45,616 nt of DNA. Source: Cytophagales bacterium (GTDB taxonomy: Bacteria > Bacteroidota > Bacteroidia > Cytophagales > Thermoflexibacteraceae). The translations under genes were made by a program, and so were the position numbers. The notes beneath the pieces are model-generated. The model had not been told where the DNA came from and did not search any database. It saw nothing but the letters and a program-made list of their open reading frames with translations. Shown piece by piece: positions 35,541 to 44,406 of this stretch. Each line of letters opens with the position of its first letter. Within the stretch, counting starts at the first letter, position 1. The stretch is taken from the NCBI GenBank assembly GCA_013298985.1, contig JAAFJS010000014.1, positions 1 through 45,616 on the forward strand, in the 5' to 3' direction.

Positions 35541-36830
35541 TTATTCTACTAACTTTATTTGCACTAATTCTACGCCATTATGCGTTTTTTTGAGGATAGT
35601 AGTTTCATATTTTTCTATGGTCATTTTATCGCCTACATTAGGGATTCTGCCTAACTTGCTCAGTATCAAGCCCGAAATAGTATCATAACCCTTGCCTTCG
35701 GGTAGCGGCTTAGGTAAGAGGCGGTTGGTATCTACGATAGAGGCTACGGCATTGACTACAAACTCTTTATCGCTAATTTTATCAAAAATAATTACTTTTT
35801 CTTCGTCGTATTCGTCATAAATTTCACCAAAAATTTCCTCAATAATATCTTCTAAGGAAATAAGCCCAACCGTCCTGCCAAACTCGTCCGTAACAATAGC
35901 TATATGCAGTTTATTCTTTTGGAACTCTCTAATCAAATCTTTAATGCGCTTAGAATCAGGTACATAGTAAATAGGGCGCATGAGTTTTCTCAAATCAAAT
36001 ACTTTTTGATGTTGGGCAAAATCCAAGAGGTCTTTGGAATAAACTACACCAATGATTTTGTCCATATTGTCTTCGTAAACGGGCATACGCGAATAGCCTT
36101 CTTCTATTACTTTCTTGATAATCTGCTCGTTAGACCAGTTGGCATCGAGTGATGACATTTTCATACGGGGAATCATTACTTGGTGGGCAGAGCGATTATC
36201 AAACTCAAAAACTTTTTCTATCAAAAGCTGTTCGTTGGTATTGATAGTACCACTTTTTACGCTTTCTGCAATCACAATTCGCAATTCCTCTTCCGTATGC
36301 GCCGCATCATTTCCCTCCAAAGGCTTGATTCCAAAAAGGCGAATGACCAGGTTTGCTGCGCCGTTCAGAATAAAAATAAATGGATAGAAAATATAAAAAA
36401 ACAAGCGCAAAGGCAGGGCTGTGAAAAGCGTAGTCGCCAAAGGGTAGCGAATAGCGATAGATTTAGGCGCAAGTACCCCAAAAACGACCAATAGAAAGGT
36501 CATGGTAAGGAAAGAAATCTCGATGGCGTGCTGGGTAATCTCAGCAGGTGGGTCATACGAAAAAAGTACACAAACCTCTAAAATGACCTCTAAAGTAACC
36601 TCTTCACCAATCACACCAATCGCAATGACAATCATGGTGATGCCCAGTCGCGTAGCCGCCAGATAGGGGTCTAAGTGCTGGAGAATATGCCTACAAGTAC
36701 GTTTGATTAAGCCTTCTTCGAGGCGCAATTCCAGTTGCGAAGAGCGCAACTTGACAATCGCAAACTCAGCGGCTACAAAAAAACCGTTGAGCATAATCAG
36801 GAAAATAGTAAGAAAAATATCGCCAATCAT
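35541..36830 (-). CDS. CNNM/CorC-family membrane protein (DUF21, CBS pair, CorC_HlyC)
   Basis: This 429-residue inner-membrane protein starts with a DUF21 transmembrane domain (about 1-190, several helices; NGFFVAAEFAIVKLRSSQLE). Two CBS domains follow (about 205-330; MIPRMKMSSLDANW and YSRMPVYEDNMDKIIGVVYSKDLL), then a C-terminal CorC_HlyC domain (about 340-425; FVVNAVASIVDTNRLL). The family is associated with magnesium and cobalt efflux or resistance; older names call it hemolysin-related. The order of domains and the length are typical. It follows a small protein gene by 21 bp and probably shares its transcript. Confidence 0.92.
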   Translation of the reverse strand: MIGDIFLTIFLIMLNGFFVAAEFAIVKLRSSQLELRLEEGLIKRTCRHILQHLDPYLAATRLGITMIVIAIGVIGEEVTLEVILEVCVLFSYDPPAEITQHAIEISFLTMTFLLVVFGVLAPKSIAIRYPLATTLFTALPLRLFFYIFYPFIFILNGAANLVIRLFGIKPLEGNDAAHTEEELRIVIAESVKSGTINTNEQLLIEKVFEFDNRSAHQVMIPRMKMSSLDANWSNEQIIKKVIEEGYSRMPVYEDNMDKIIGVVYSKDLLDFAQHQKVFDLRKLMRPIYYVPDSKRIKDLIREFQKNKLHIAIVTDEFGRTVGLISLEDIIEEIFGEIYDEYDEEKVIIFDKISDKEFVVNAVASIVDTNRLLPKPLPEGKGYDTISGLILSKLGRIPNVGDKMTIEKYETTILKKTHNGVELVQIKLVE

Positions 36831-36851
36831 AGTTGTTGTCTTAAAAGTGAA

Positions 36852-37061
36852 TTATGCAGGGTCTTCGTCTTGTTTGAAGCCATCGCGGTCTTTGAGTTTT
36901 TTATCAACTACATTTTTGTTGAGAAATTCATTGATTTTCTCGATGTCGTGGGTACTGATAATTTCGCCAAAAGAATTAATTTTGACATCAAAACCCTCCA
37001 ATTCAGGGTGTACTTTGGGTTTTTCGTCTTCTGTTTCTATTTTTGTTTTACTTTTTTTCAT
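36852..37061 (-). CDS. Small charged protein upstream of the CorC-like gene
   Basis: With the ATG at 37059-37061 this is a 69-residue protein; a TTG start would add two residues. It has a Lys/Glu-rich N-terminus, then VHPELEGFDVKINSFGEIIS and IEKINEFLNKNVVDKKLKDR, and a hydrophilic C-terminal tail. It is probably cytoplasmic. The first stretch resembles short conserved Cytophagales proteins of unknown role. It lies 21 bp before the CorC-like gene on the same strand. No function is proposed. Confidence 0.7.
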   Translation of the reverse strand: MKKSKTKIETEDEKPKVHPELEGFDVKINSFGEIISTHDIEKINEFLNKNVVDKKLKDRDGFKQDEDPA

Positions 37062-37215
37062 AAACAATGCTCAATAAAAGGGAAACTTAGCTCTTATTTC
37101 GTAGGCTAAAAGTAGTAAATTTTGTGTTCGAAGTGCTATTTAAGCCTATTTTATTTTTTGTTTGATTGTTTTTTGAAAAAATAGACATCTTTCAGATTAA
37201 AACACTGTTAAGTGT

Positions 37216-37386
37216 TTAATGTTGGTAGTAAATATTTAGCATTCAATGTATTAAGAACTCCGTAGGGGTTCCATCGCAGCGGCGAACCGTATTAAGCCCC
37301 TACGAGGCTTTTAGAAATGAGGATTTTGTAATACTACCAATATTTAAGCCCTAACGGACTTACAAACTGAAATTATTTGAGCATTT
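37216..37386. repeat. Dispersed intergenic repeat, paired inverted copies
   Basis: The part at 37294-37386 is the reverse complement of the 21082-21173 element. A shorter related copy in the opposite direction (37216-37270, with TTGGTAGTA and CCGTAGGGGTT) faces it across GGTTCCATCGCAGCGGCGAACC. Together they form a BIME-like inverted pair. They fill most of the 457-base gap 37062-37518; nothing else was recognised there. Confidence 0.7.
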
Positions 37387-37518
37387 TTCTAATAGCAAAG
37401 ATGAGGTTCAAAGAAAATTTGGATAGAAGATTTGCCTACATACGCGAACAAGTAAAAACTGCAAACGAATTGGCAAATTTCATTGATACGCGCAGATTTG
37501 CTTGGCAAAAAAATCTGC

Positions 37519-40254
37519 CTAATCCACTTGTTTTTTCTTTTCCAAACTCACAAATCGGTCTTGGACTTCCATAGCCTGATACACCAAGTTATGGATTTGG
37601 TTGCGGACATTTTCGTTGTTTAGCTTGCGATTGTGTGCAAAAGGGTAGCTTTTATTGGTCAAAAAGATAAAAATCAGGTCATGCTTAGGGTCTATCCAAA
37701 ACGAGGTGCCTGTAAATCCTGTATGCCCGTAGGTTTCAGTAGAGCAGTAGCCCGAGGAAGGTCCCCCAAAGCCTTTGATGGGTTTGTCCCAGCCCAAGCC
37801 TCTGCGGTTGGCTTCTACCTGACGTTTTGCTGTAAAAAATGGAATCGTGCCTTCTTTGTAGTAGCGTCTGCCACCATAAAAACCGTTTTGCAAGTGCATC
37901 TGCGCTAAGATTGCTACATCATTGGCAGTGCTGAAAACCCCTGCGTGTCCTGCTACACCTCCCGCCAAAGCCGCGTCGGGGTCATGCACAAAGCCCTGCA
38001 CCGTTCCTTTGCGGAAGTGTTTGTCTTCTTCGGTAGGCGCGATGCGTGTGAGAGGATATTTTTGCAAGGGTAAGTAGCCCATCGCGTTCATACCCAAAGG
38101 CTTATATAGATTTTTGCTGAGATATTCGTTTAATGGCTCTTCCAAATATTTCTCGGCAATGCGTTTCAAAATATAAAAACCAATATCGCTGTACAAATAG
38201 CCATACTCACCGTTTCCATTCTTTTTAGCTCTCAATTTCAGGTTTTTTGTCCAGTGCCAAATCGAATCTCTGATGGTACTCAATGCAAACACATTTTCAG
38301 CAATCTCCACATTGAAAGAATCTGATTTTGAGGTTCTTATGTACGCTTGGCGAAACTCTTTTTTCTCCATTGCTCTCCACCAAAAAGGCTCGTCTTGGAT
38401 TAGCCCTGCTTGGTGAATTAGCATACTTTTCAGCGTCATATTTTCCTTATTCGAGCCTTTCAAATCGGGGAGATAGTGAACAGCTTTTTTGTCAATATCA
38501 ATCTTGCCTTGCTCGTGTAAGTGCATGATTGCCTGCATAGTAGCTACAACTTTGGTAAGAGAAGCTAAGTCATAAATGGTGTTATCCGTTACTGGCACAG
38601 GCTTTTTTTCGTCGTAGGTAAAATGTCCATAATTCTTATTAAAAATGACCACACCTTTACGCGCCACCATCACCTGACAGCCTGGCGTTGCTTCTTTTTC
38701 TATTGCCTTATATATAATAGTATCTATTTTTGCTAACATTTTACTATCAACTCCCACACTTTCAGGGACATACGAGTAACGCAATCTTTGCAAATCTTGC
38801 GTGCTGATGCCTGTACCTTGCGGGAAGTTTGCGACGGTCAGCGGCAACTTAGCACTATTGCTCACTGCACCAAAAAGGAACTGAGGTAACAGGCTCTGCG
38901 TTTGCTTATTGTCTTGGTAAGTACAAATAAGGTGGTCAATATCCTGATAATCAGCTAATAAAGAGGGTTCACCAAAAACAATTAAGACTACCTTCGTTTT
39001 TCCTTTGAGGTTTTCGATAAACTGTTTTACACTCTCACTCACTATATTGTGCAAACCAATAATTACCACACTTTTTTGCTGTACTTTTTCGCATAAGCTA
39101 TTGAATAAGTGAGGATTATCAAACGCATTTTTTTCTGAAATGTTATAATTTTCAAAAGGCGCATATTTTGACAAAATCCGTTGAAATTCATTGTTTTCAT
39201 GCTCGCCAATCGCAACAGAGGCAAAAGTCAAACTGTCCAAATGTGTAAATGGAATCAGATTTTGCTTGTTTTTGAGCAAGGTAATTGCCTGTTCATACAA
39301 TTTTTCATCAATCGCTTTGGCTTCGGGCGTATTCAACTCTTGAAGCAGATTTTCAGCAGGTAAGGGTTTGTAGCCAAATAAACCTGTGGCAAACTTTGCT
39401 CTCAAAGCGCGTTGCAATTTTTTGTCCAATGCTTCTTGTGAAATTTGACCCTCTTCGACCGCTTTTTTGACTTGGGCAATGTGCGAGCTAACTTGGTCTG
39501 TAATGATTAAATCTTGACTTTCAAAAGCCTTTAAAATATCATTTTCTGCATAGTTTGTGGCTGTCCCTTTCTTAAAAACGTTATTTTCTATGGAAATACC
39601 AATCAGTGAAGTTTTTTGTCCTTCATACGTTTTGGTGAAATGAATCACATTTTTTTCGGACATTCCCTTAGCATAGGCGGTGATAAATGGCTGATTAGCC
39701 ATAGAATCTGCAATGCCCAAGTTAAAATGTATGCCTAATCGCTTGCACTGCCTACCCACTTCGTAGCCTGTTTGTCTTATCAGTTCTTCGTTTTGGATTG
39801 CCTTGATAGTGAGCAAATTAGGAAAAGACGAAACGCTGTCCAAGCCACCAGCCAATCCAAATTCGCTATTGATGCCAATGAGCAAAGGAATAGCACTTAG
39901 TTGCTGATAATGATTGACTTGGGCAAGCTGCTGAGAGGGCTTACCTTTGAAAAATACAATTCCGCCAAGATGATTCTCTTGGATAAGATTTTCTATCGTA
40001 CCGTTATTTTGTGCTAAAGAAGTAGAAGCAATAAAAAGCTGACCTATCCTCTGGGCAGTGGTCATATTGGTCATAAGGCTATCTATCCAACGCTGCTGCT
40101 GGCGTAGGTAATCGAGTCGGCTAACATATTCGGTTTTCTGCTGTTCATTTTTATTCGCTAATTCCCTGATTTCTAACACATTTAAACCGTTTGTTGGGCT
40201 TACCACCAAGTGCAAAAGCAGGGTGAGTAAGCTAAAAAACACGCCTTTGAGCAT
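37519..40254 (-). CDS. GH3-like / serine beta-lactamase-like fusion protein
   Basis: With the ATG at 40252-40254 (MLKGVFFSLLTLLLHLVVS, a signal sequence) this is a 911-residue exported protein. Residues from about 45 to 320 follow a GH3 beta-N-acetylglucosaminidase domain (MTTAQRIGQLFIAS and HLGGIVFFKG; later VKKAVEEGQISQEALD). The central stretch that normally holds the KHFPGHG loop and the TDAxxM nucleophile is missing. A GH3 C-terminal-like region follows. The C-terminal third is a class C beta-lactamase-like hydrolase with SxxK (ASLTK, near residue 563), YSD (near 688) and HTG (near 843). Canonical fusions process cell-wall sugars or peptides. Here only the hydrolase half looks active. 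Confidence 0.88.
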   Translation of the reverse strand: MLKGVFFSLLTLLLHLVVSPTNGLNVLEIRELANKNEQQKTEYVSRLDYLRQQQRWIDSLMTNMTTAQRIGQLFIASTSLAQNNGTIENLIQENHLGGIVFFKGKPSQQLAQVNHYQQLSAIPLLIGINSEFGLAGGLDSVSSFPNLLTIKAIQNEELIRQTGYEVGRQCKRLGIHFNLGIADSMANQPFITAYAKGMSEKNVIHFTKTYEGQKTSLIGISIENNVFKKGTATNYAENDILKAFESQDLIITDQVSSHIAQVKKAVEEGQISQEALDKKLQRALRAKFATGLFGYKPLPAENLLQELNTPEAKAIDEKLYEQAITLLKNKQNLIPFTHLDSLTFASVAIGEHENNEFQRILSKYAPFENYNISEKNAFDNPHLFNSLCEKVQQKSVVIIGLHNIVSESVKQFIENLKGKTKVVLIVFGEPSLLADYQDIDHLICTYQDNKQTQSLLPQFLFGAVSNSAKLPLTVANFPQGTGISTQDLQRLRYSYVPESVGVDSKMLAKIDTIIYKAIEKEATPGCQVMVARKGVVIFNKNYGHFTYDEKKPVPVTDNTIYDLASLTKVVATMQAIMHLHEQGKIDIDKKAVHYLPDLKGSNKENMTLKSMLIHQAGLIQDEPFWWRAMEKKEFRQAYIRTSKSDSFNVEIAENVFALSTIRDSIWHWTKNLKLRAKKNGNGEYGYLYSDIGFYILKRIAEKYLEEPLNEYLSKNLYKPLGMNAMGYLPLQKYPLTRIAPTEEDKHFRKGTVQGFVHDPDAALAGGVAGHAGVFSTANDVAILAQMHLQNGFYGGRRYYKEGTIPFFTAKRQVEANRRGLGWDKPIKGFGGPSSGYCSTETYGHTGFTGTSFWIDPKHDLIFIFLTNKSYPFAHNRKLNNENVRNQIHNLVYQAMEVQDRFVSLEKKKQVD

Positions 40255-40531
40255 AATAGACTGATTAAGTGAGGTTGATGAAATTATCTTTTCTTTGCGT
40301 TGTTTTTCATTTTCTCGCAATATAAATCATATTTGTTAATCTTAAAATACTTGTTAAAAAATATTTTTACTTGCTATTTTTTATTTCAATTATTCCTGCA
40401 AAATATGCTTTTTCATAATTCAATTTCAATACCAATTTGCATTTAATATCGACCAAAATTTAACGCAAACTTAATATTCTTTTTTTATTGATTAATTATC
40501 TTGAATAAGTGCAATTTTCGCATTTCTTTTC

Positions 40532-40539
40532 TATCTTTG
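40532..40539 (+). promoter_or_regulatory. Probable -7 element of the delta' gene
   Basis: TATCTTTG matches TAnnTTTG and lies 50 bp before ATG 40590. No clear -33 box was seen. The rest of the 335-base gap 40255-40589 is AT-rich with no recognised feature. Confidence 0.45.
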
Positions 40540-40589
40540 TTCTTTACTTTCAAACCCCCGTACGTTTTTCTATTTTCCTATTTTGCCTT

Positions 40590-41723
40590 ATGCAATTTTC
40601 ACAAATTATTGGTTTAGAGGATATTAAACAAACGCTTGCTGGTGCTATCCAGCATAATCACGTAGCCCATGCCCAGCTTTTCTTGGGAAAGGAAGGGAGC
40701 GGAAATTTGGCATTGGCAGTTGCCTACGCGACCTTTCTGAACTGTGAAAACAAAACACCTGAAAGTACAGATTCTTGTGGCACTTGTGCTTCCTGCTATA
40801 AATTTAATAAGCTGATTCACCCAGACTTACACTTTATTTTTCCTACCTCGACCACCAAGCAAATCACCAAGCGCGACGAGGCAATTAGTAGTGCTTTTAT
40901 GAAAGATTGGCGTGAATTTTTTATCAAGAATCCTTACGATTCCCTCAAAAACTGGTCGTCAGCTTTTGGCGGCGAAGGCAGGCAGTGCATGATTCCTGTG
41001 GAAGACGGCAGAAATATCATCAGGAGCTTGGCGTTGAAGTCTTTTGAGGCAGAATATAAGGTGTTGGTGATTTGGCTACCCGAATTAATGAACTCAAATG
41101 CCGCCAATGCAATTCTGAAAATTTTGGAAGAACCGCCAGAGAAAACAGTTTTTCTGTTGGTGGCGAATAGTGCTGAAAATATGTTAGTTACGATTCAGTC
41201 GCGCACGCAGTTGGTGCTTATCAGACCATTTGGGGACGAGGAAATCAAGACGCATCTGATAGAAAAAATGGGCGTAACTGCCGAACGTGCCAGTCAAGTA
41301 GCAATGCTGGCGGACGGCAACCTCAATGAGGCGTACAGACTACTCAGCGAAACGCAGAATATTAGCCAAGATTCGTTTCGCGACTGGATGCGAACGTGTT
41401 TTCGTTTTGATATTCCGAGTATGATTAAGGAGGCTGACAAATTTAATGAATTGGAGAAGGAAGCACAAAAAAGCCTACTACAATATGGGCTAAATATGCT
41501 TCGTGAGGCTTTTGCTTACCGATTTGGCGGGGAAAACCTTGTGCGCGCCGACAAACAGATGATGGAATTTATCAAGAACTTTTCCAAAGTAATCCATGAA
41601 AATAACGTGGAAAGACTGCAAGAAAAACTGACAACCGCCTTTTTTCATTTGGAAAGAAATGCCAACGCACGAATTCTATTTTTGGATTTATCTTTGCAAA
41701 TTGCAGGAATTTTTAAACAGTGA
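40590..41723 (+). CDS. holB: DNA polymerase III subunit delta'
   Basis: This 377-residue protein is a clamp-loader AAA+ subunit. It starts at ATG 40590 (MQFSQIIGLEDIKQTLAGAI), because the longer frame adds a stretch coded by promoter-like DNA. The nucleotide-binding loop reads GKEGSGN (33-39) and lacks the Lys-Thr of a working Walker A, as expected for delta', which does not hydrolyse ATP. A zinc module has Cys52, 63, 66 and 69. NAILKILEEPPEKTVFLLVA and IQSRTQ mark the sensor region. The next gene starts 3 bp later. Confidence 0.92.
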   Translation: MQFSQIIGLEDIKQTLAGAIQHNHVAHAQLFLGKEGSGNLALAVAYATFLNCENKTPESTDSCGTCASCYKFNKLIHPDLHFIFPTSTTKQITKRDEAISSAFMKDWREFFIKNPYDSLKNWSSAFGGEGRQCMIPVEDGRNIIRSLALKSFEAEYKVLVIWLPELMNSNAANAILKILEEPPEKTVFLLVANSAENMLVTIQSRTQLVLIRPFGDEEIKTHLIEKMGVTAERASQVAMLADGNLNEAYRLLSETQNISQDSFRDWMRTCFRFDIPSMIKEADKFNELEKEAQKSLLQYGLNMLREAFAYRFGGENLVRADKQMMEFIKNFSKVIHENNVERLQEKLTTAFFHLERNANARILFLDLSLQIAGIFKQ

Positions 41724-41726
41724 TAG

Positions 41727-42659
41727 ATGAAACGACTCAGTGATTTTTGTAAAGTTTTGATAGAAACCAAGTTTTTTCGGCGGTTTATTTTGATGCTCAT
41801 TTTTATTGCCAGCGTGTTGGTGGGGCTTGAAACCTATGAAAGTCTGGCAATCACCTATGCGCGCCTGTTCGAAATCACCGATTATATCATTGTCTTTTTT
41901 TTCACCCTCGAAATCGTCATTAAAATTATAGCAGAAGGGCGGCATCCTTTTCGTTTTTTCACTGATGCGTGGAATATTTTTGATTTTATCATAGTGGCGA
42001 GCTGCTTTGTACCAGTAACGGCGGGCTTTGTGGCTATTTTCCGCCTGATTCGCATTTTGCGCGTGCTAAGGCTAATAAGTGCCTTGCCCAAACTGCAACT
42101 GCTTGTGAGTGCGCTACTTAAAAGTGTTCCTTCTATGGTGTATGTGATTTTTATGATGGGCATTTTGTTTTACATCTATGCGATTATGGGAACGGTACTT
42201 TTTCAGAAAAATGACCCTATGCACTTTGGCTCTTTGCAGCAATCTGCGCTTTCACTTTTTACAGCAATTACCTTAGAAGACTGGACTGATATGATGTACA
42301 CACAGATTTATGGCAGTGATACCTATGGCTACAACGACCCCGACGAAATGTTGGTAACTGAAAAAACGGGACTGATTCGCCAGCCCGAAGCGCGCCCTAT
42401 TGCGGGAGTTTTGTACTTTACTTCTTTTATATTGATTGGCGCGATGGTCGTTATCAATATGTTTATTGGCGTGATTCTCAGTGGGATAGACGATGTAAAA
42501 ATAGAAATGGAACGCAAAGAACGCTTTGCACAATTAGAGAAAAATGGAACTACGCTTTATGACGAGATTGCGGTGCTGGCAATCAAGATGGAAGACCTCA
42601 AAGACCAAATGGATTTTATCAAAGACAGAATACAAAAAGAGGATAAAAAAGGAAAATGA
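41727..42659 (+). CDS. One-domain voltage-gated cation channel (bacterial Nav/Cav-like)
   Basis: This 310-residue inner-membrane protein has six membrane segments and a pore loop. The S4 voltage sensor has Arg106, 109, 112 and 115 at every third position (FRLIRILRVLRLI). The selectivity filter is TLEDW (182-186), where NaChBac-type sodium channels have TLESW. An insertion of about 45 residues, rich in Asp, Glu and Pro, separates the filter from S6. The cytoplasmic tail (about 260-310) is a coiled coil of the kind that tetramerises these channels. It is 3 bp behind the delta' gene, so probably co-transcribed. Ion selectivity cannot be settled by eye. Confidence 0.88.
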   Translation: MKRLSDFCKVLIETKFFRRFILMLIFIASVLVGLETYESLAITYARLFEITDYIIVFFFTLEIVIKIIAEGRHPFRFFTDAWNIFDFIIVASCFVPVTAGFVAIFRLIRILRVLRLISALPKLQLLVSALLKSVPSMVYVIFMMGILFYIYAIMGTVLFQKNDPMHFGSLQQSALSLFTAITLEDWTDMMYTQIYGSDTYGYNDPDEMLVTEKTGLIRQPEARPIAGVLYFTSFILIGAMVVINMFIGVILSGIDDVKIEMERKERFAQLEKNGTTLYDEIAVLAIKMEDLKDQMDFIKDRIQKEDKKGK

Positions 42660-43008
42660 AAAACGGAAAATGAAGAAACAGTCAGTAAAAATTAAGAGGT
42701 GTAGCTTTTCTTCATCAAATTGCTCAAAAATTTCTCGCTTTTTGCCCTAAAAATGTCTTTTGTTTGATGTTTGAAATGTTAAAAATTCTTTTTTTTAAAC
42801 AAAAAACCAAACTTTTTTAACACTCTCTATGTAATTTTTTAATCATTTTTCAACTATTTCTACCTTTTGATAAAATTTTTAGCTTGTCTTTTCTCGCATA
42901 AATAGCTGTTTTTCAAATATTTAACCTTAATTTGAATTTTGTTTAACTTTGAATAGTTAAATTTTAACAAAATTATTTAATGGAAAGAATAAGTAGGGTT
43001 AATGCGCT

Positions 43009-43064
43009 TTTTTGTTTAAGGCTACGTGCAAAAACTTAAACAAAAATTTGTTTTTTTGTTTAAG
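43009..43064. repeat. Three-copy 12-bp repeat upstream of the sigma factor gene
   Basis: TTTTTGTTTAAG occurs at 43009-43020 and 43053-43064, with its exact reverse complement between them at 43035-43046. The middle copy can pair with either neighbour. The third copy lies within the spacer of the predicted promoter, so the set may be an operator or a pair of mutually exclusive hairpins. The rest of the 439-base gap 42660-43098 is AT-rich without other recognised features. Confidence 0.75.
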
Positions 43065-43078
43065 CTATATTAATTTTG
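43047..43078 (+). promoter_or_regulatory. Promoter of the ECF-type sigma factor gene
   Basis: TTTG (43047-43050), a 20-nt spacer and TAATTTTG (43071-43078) match the Bacteroidota consensus exactly. The start would be about 13 nt before ATG 43099. Confidence 0.65.
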
Positions 43079-43098
43079 CTTCAACAAAAAGAAACACT

Positions 43099-43608
43099 AT
43101 GAACACAACAGAATTTAATCACTCATTAGACCAAATGACCATTGCTTTAAAGCCATTTGCGCTCAAACTCACCAAAGATGCTGAAGACGCAAATGACCTT
43201 TTGCAGGAAACGATGCTCAAAGCCTTTACTAACCGCGATAAGTTTGCTGATGGTACAAACCTAAAAGCATGGCTTTACACAATTATGAAAAATACTTTTA
43301 TCACCAACTACCAGCGTCTGGTGCGTAAAAATACTTTCATAGATACTACAGATAATCTGCACTATATCAACTCGATGAGCAACGTAACTTATAATCTTGC
43401 GTACTCGACTTTTACTCAAAGCGACATAGACCGAGTGATAAATAATATGGAAGAGTCGTTCAAAGTGCCTTTTATTATGCACTTCCGCGGCTTTAAATAC
43501 CACGAAATTGCGGAGAAACTGCATATTCCGATTGGGACAGTGAAAAACAGAATTCACATTGCGCGGAAGGAATTAAAAGATAGATTGAGCATTTATAGCA
43601 CAAATTAA
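43099..43608 (+). CDS. ECF-type RNA polymerase sigma factor
   Basis: This 169-residue protein starts at ATG 43099 (MNTTEFNHSLDQM); the frame opens at 43012 but that part is promoter sequence. Region 2 is seen in DANDLLQETMLKAFTNRDKF and LKAWLYTIMKNTFI. Region 4 is seen in GFKYHEIAEKLHIPIGTVKNRIHIARKEL, a helix-turn-helix for the -35 region. No anti-sigma gene follows; the next gene encodes a PAP2 phosphatase. The sigma factor probably directs a stress or envelope regulon and may regulate its own promoter through the repeat set upstream. Confidence 0.93.
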   Translation: MNTTEFNHSLDQMTIALKPFALKLTKDAEDANDLLQETMLKAFTNRDKFADGTNLKAWLYTIMKNTFITNYQRLVRKNTFIDTTDNLHYINSMSNVTYNLAYSTFTQSDIDRVINNMEESFKVPFIMHFRGFKYHEIAEKLHIPIGTVKNRIHIARKELKDRLSIYSTN

Positions 43609-43662
43609 GAATCTATTGCTTAGATTTGTGTTCATTTTAGTCTAAATTCTGTGGTGAACATC

Positions 43663-44295
43663 ATGCGCTTTTTTAGAAAGATATTCTTAGTAAATTCATA
43701 TTTTTTTGTTTTAGTTGTTTTATATTTTTTTGTTGGTCTTTTTATAGTTATTTTTATCCGCAAAGGAGATGATGTGATTTGGATTAATCAATTTCATCAT
43801 TCCTTTGCGGATAATTTTTTTAAGTACGTAACCCACTTGGGCGATGGCTTATTTTGTATTGCGTTAAGTCTGCTATTTCTTTTCTTCAAAAAGTACAAAA
43901 ACACACTTTTAATTTTTCTTGCTTTTGCCTTTTCAGGATTGCTTGCTCAGTTTTTCAAAAAAATTATTTTTCCTGACCTCATGCGCCCGATTGCCTACCT
44001 GAATCAGGTGGATTTGCAGTTGGTAGAGGGCGTAGAAGTGCTTACTAATAATACCTTTCCTTCGGGGCATACGGCTACGGCTTTTGCTACTTTCCTGATG
44101 CTTTCCCTCATTTTCAGCCCAAAAACTTGGGGAGTTTTCTTTTTTGCGCTTGCCTTTATCGTTTCGATATCGCGGATTTATTTGGTTCAGCATTTCTTTG
44201 TGGATACTTACGCGGGTGCGTTTTTGGGCGTATTAAGCGCGCTTTTGGCGTATTATTGGAGTATACGCGCCCAATGGTTTAAAAGGCTAACGTAG
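43663..44295 (+). CDS. PAP2-family membrane phosphatase
   Basis: This 210-residue protein starts at ATG 43663 (MRFFRKIFLVNSY); two GTG codons lie just upstream. It has several membrane helices and the three PAP2 motifs: KKIIFPDLMRP, PSGHT (133-137, with catalytic His136) and SRIYLVQHFFVD (Arg171, His177 and Asp181). The family dephosphorylates lipid phosphates such as phosphatidic acid or undecaprenyl pyrophosphate. It lies between the sigma factor and an App1-type phosphatase, both on the same strand. Confidence 0.92.
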   Translation: MRFFRKIFLVNSYFFVLVVLYFFVGLFIVIFIRKGDDVIWINQFHHSFADNFFKYVTHLGDGLFCIALSLLFLFFKKYKNTLLIFLAFAFSGLLAQFFKKIIFPDLMRPIAYLNQVDLQLVEGVEVLTNNTFPSGHTATAFATFLMLSLIFSPKTWGVFFFALAFIVSISRIYLVQHFFVDTYAGAFLGVLSALLAYYWSIRAQWFKRLT

Positions 44296-44406
44296 AGGCA
44301 AGGGCGGTAGAAAATCGTGGGTTTCATTTTTTTTCGCATAAAATGATGTTTGAAATCACATTTTCCCTAAATTGTGGTGTTTAGTAAAATATTTGAAAAA
44401 ACGAAA

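Noticed and set aside
37377-37574. Plus-strand 65-codon frame
   Set aside because: It starts with TTG at the end of a repeat element and overlaps the 3' end of the GH3 fusion gene on the other strand.
42544-42750. Plus-strand 68-codon frame at the end of the channel gene
   Set aside because: It overlaps the channel coding tail in another frame, and its translation is lysine- and serine-rich noise.
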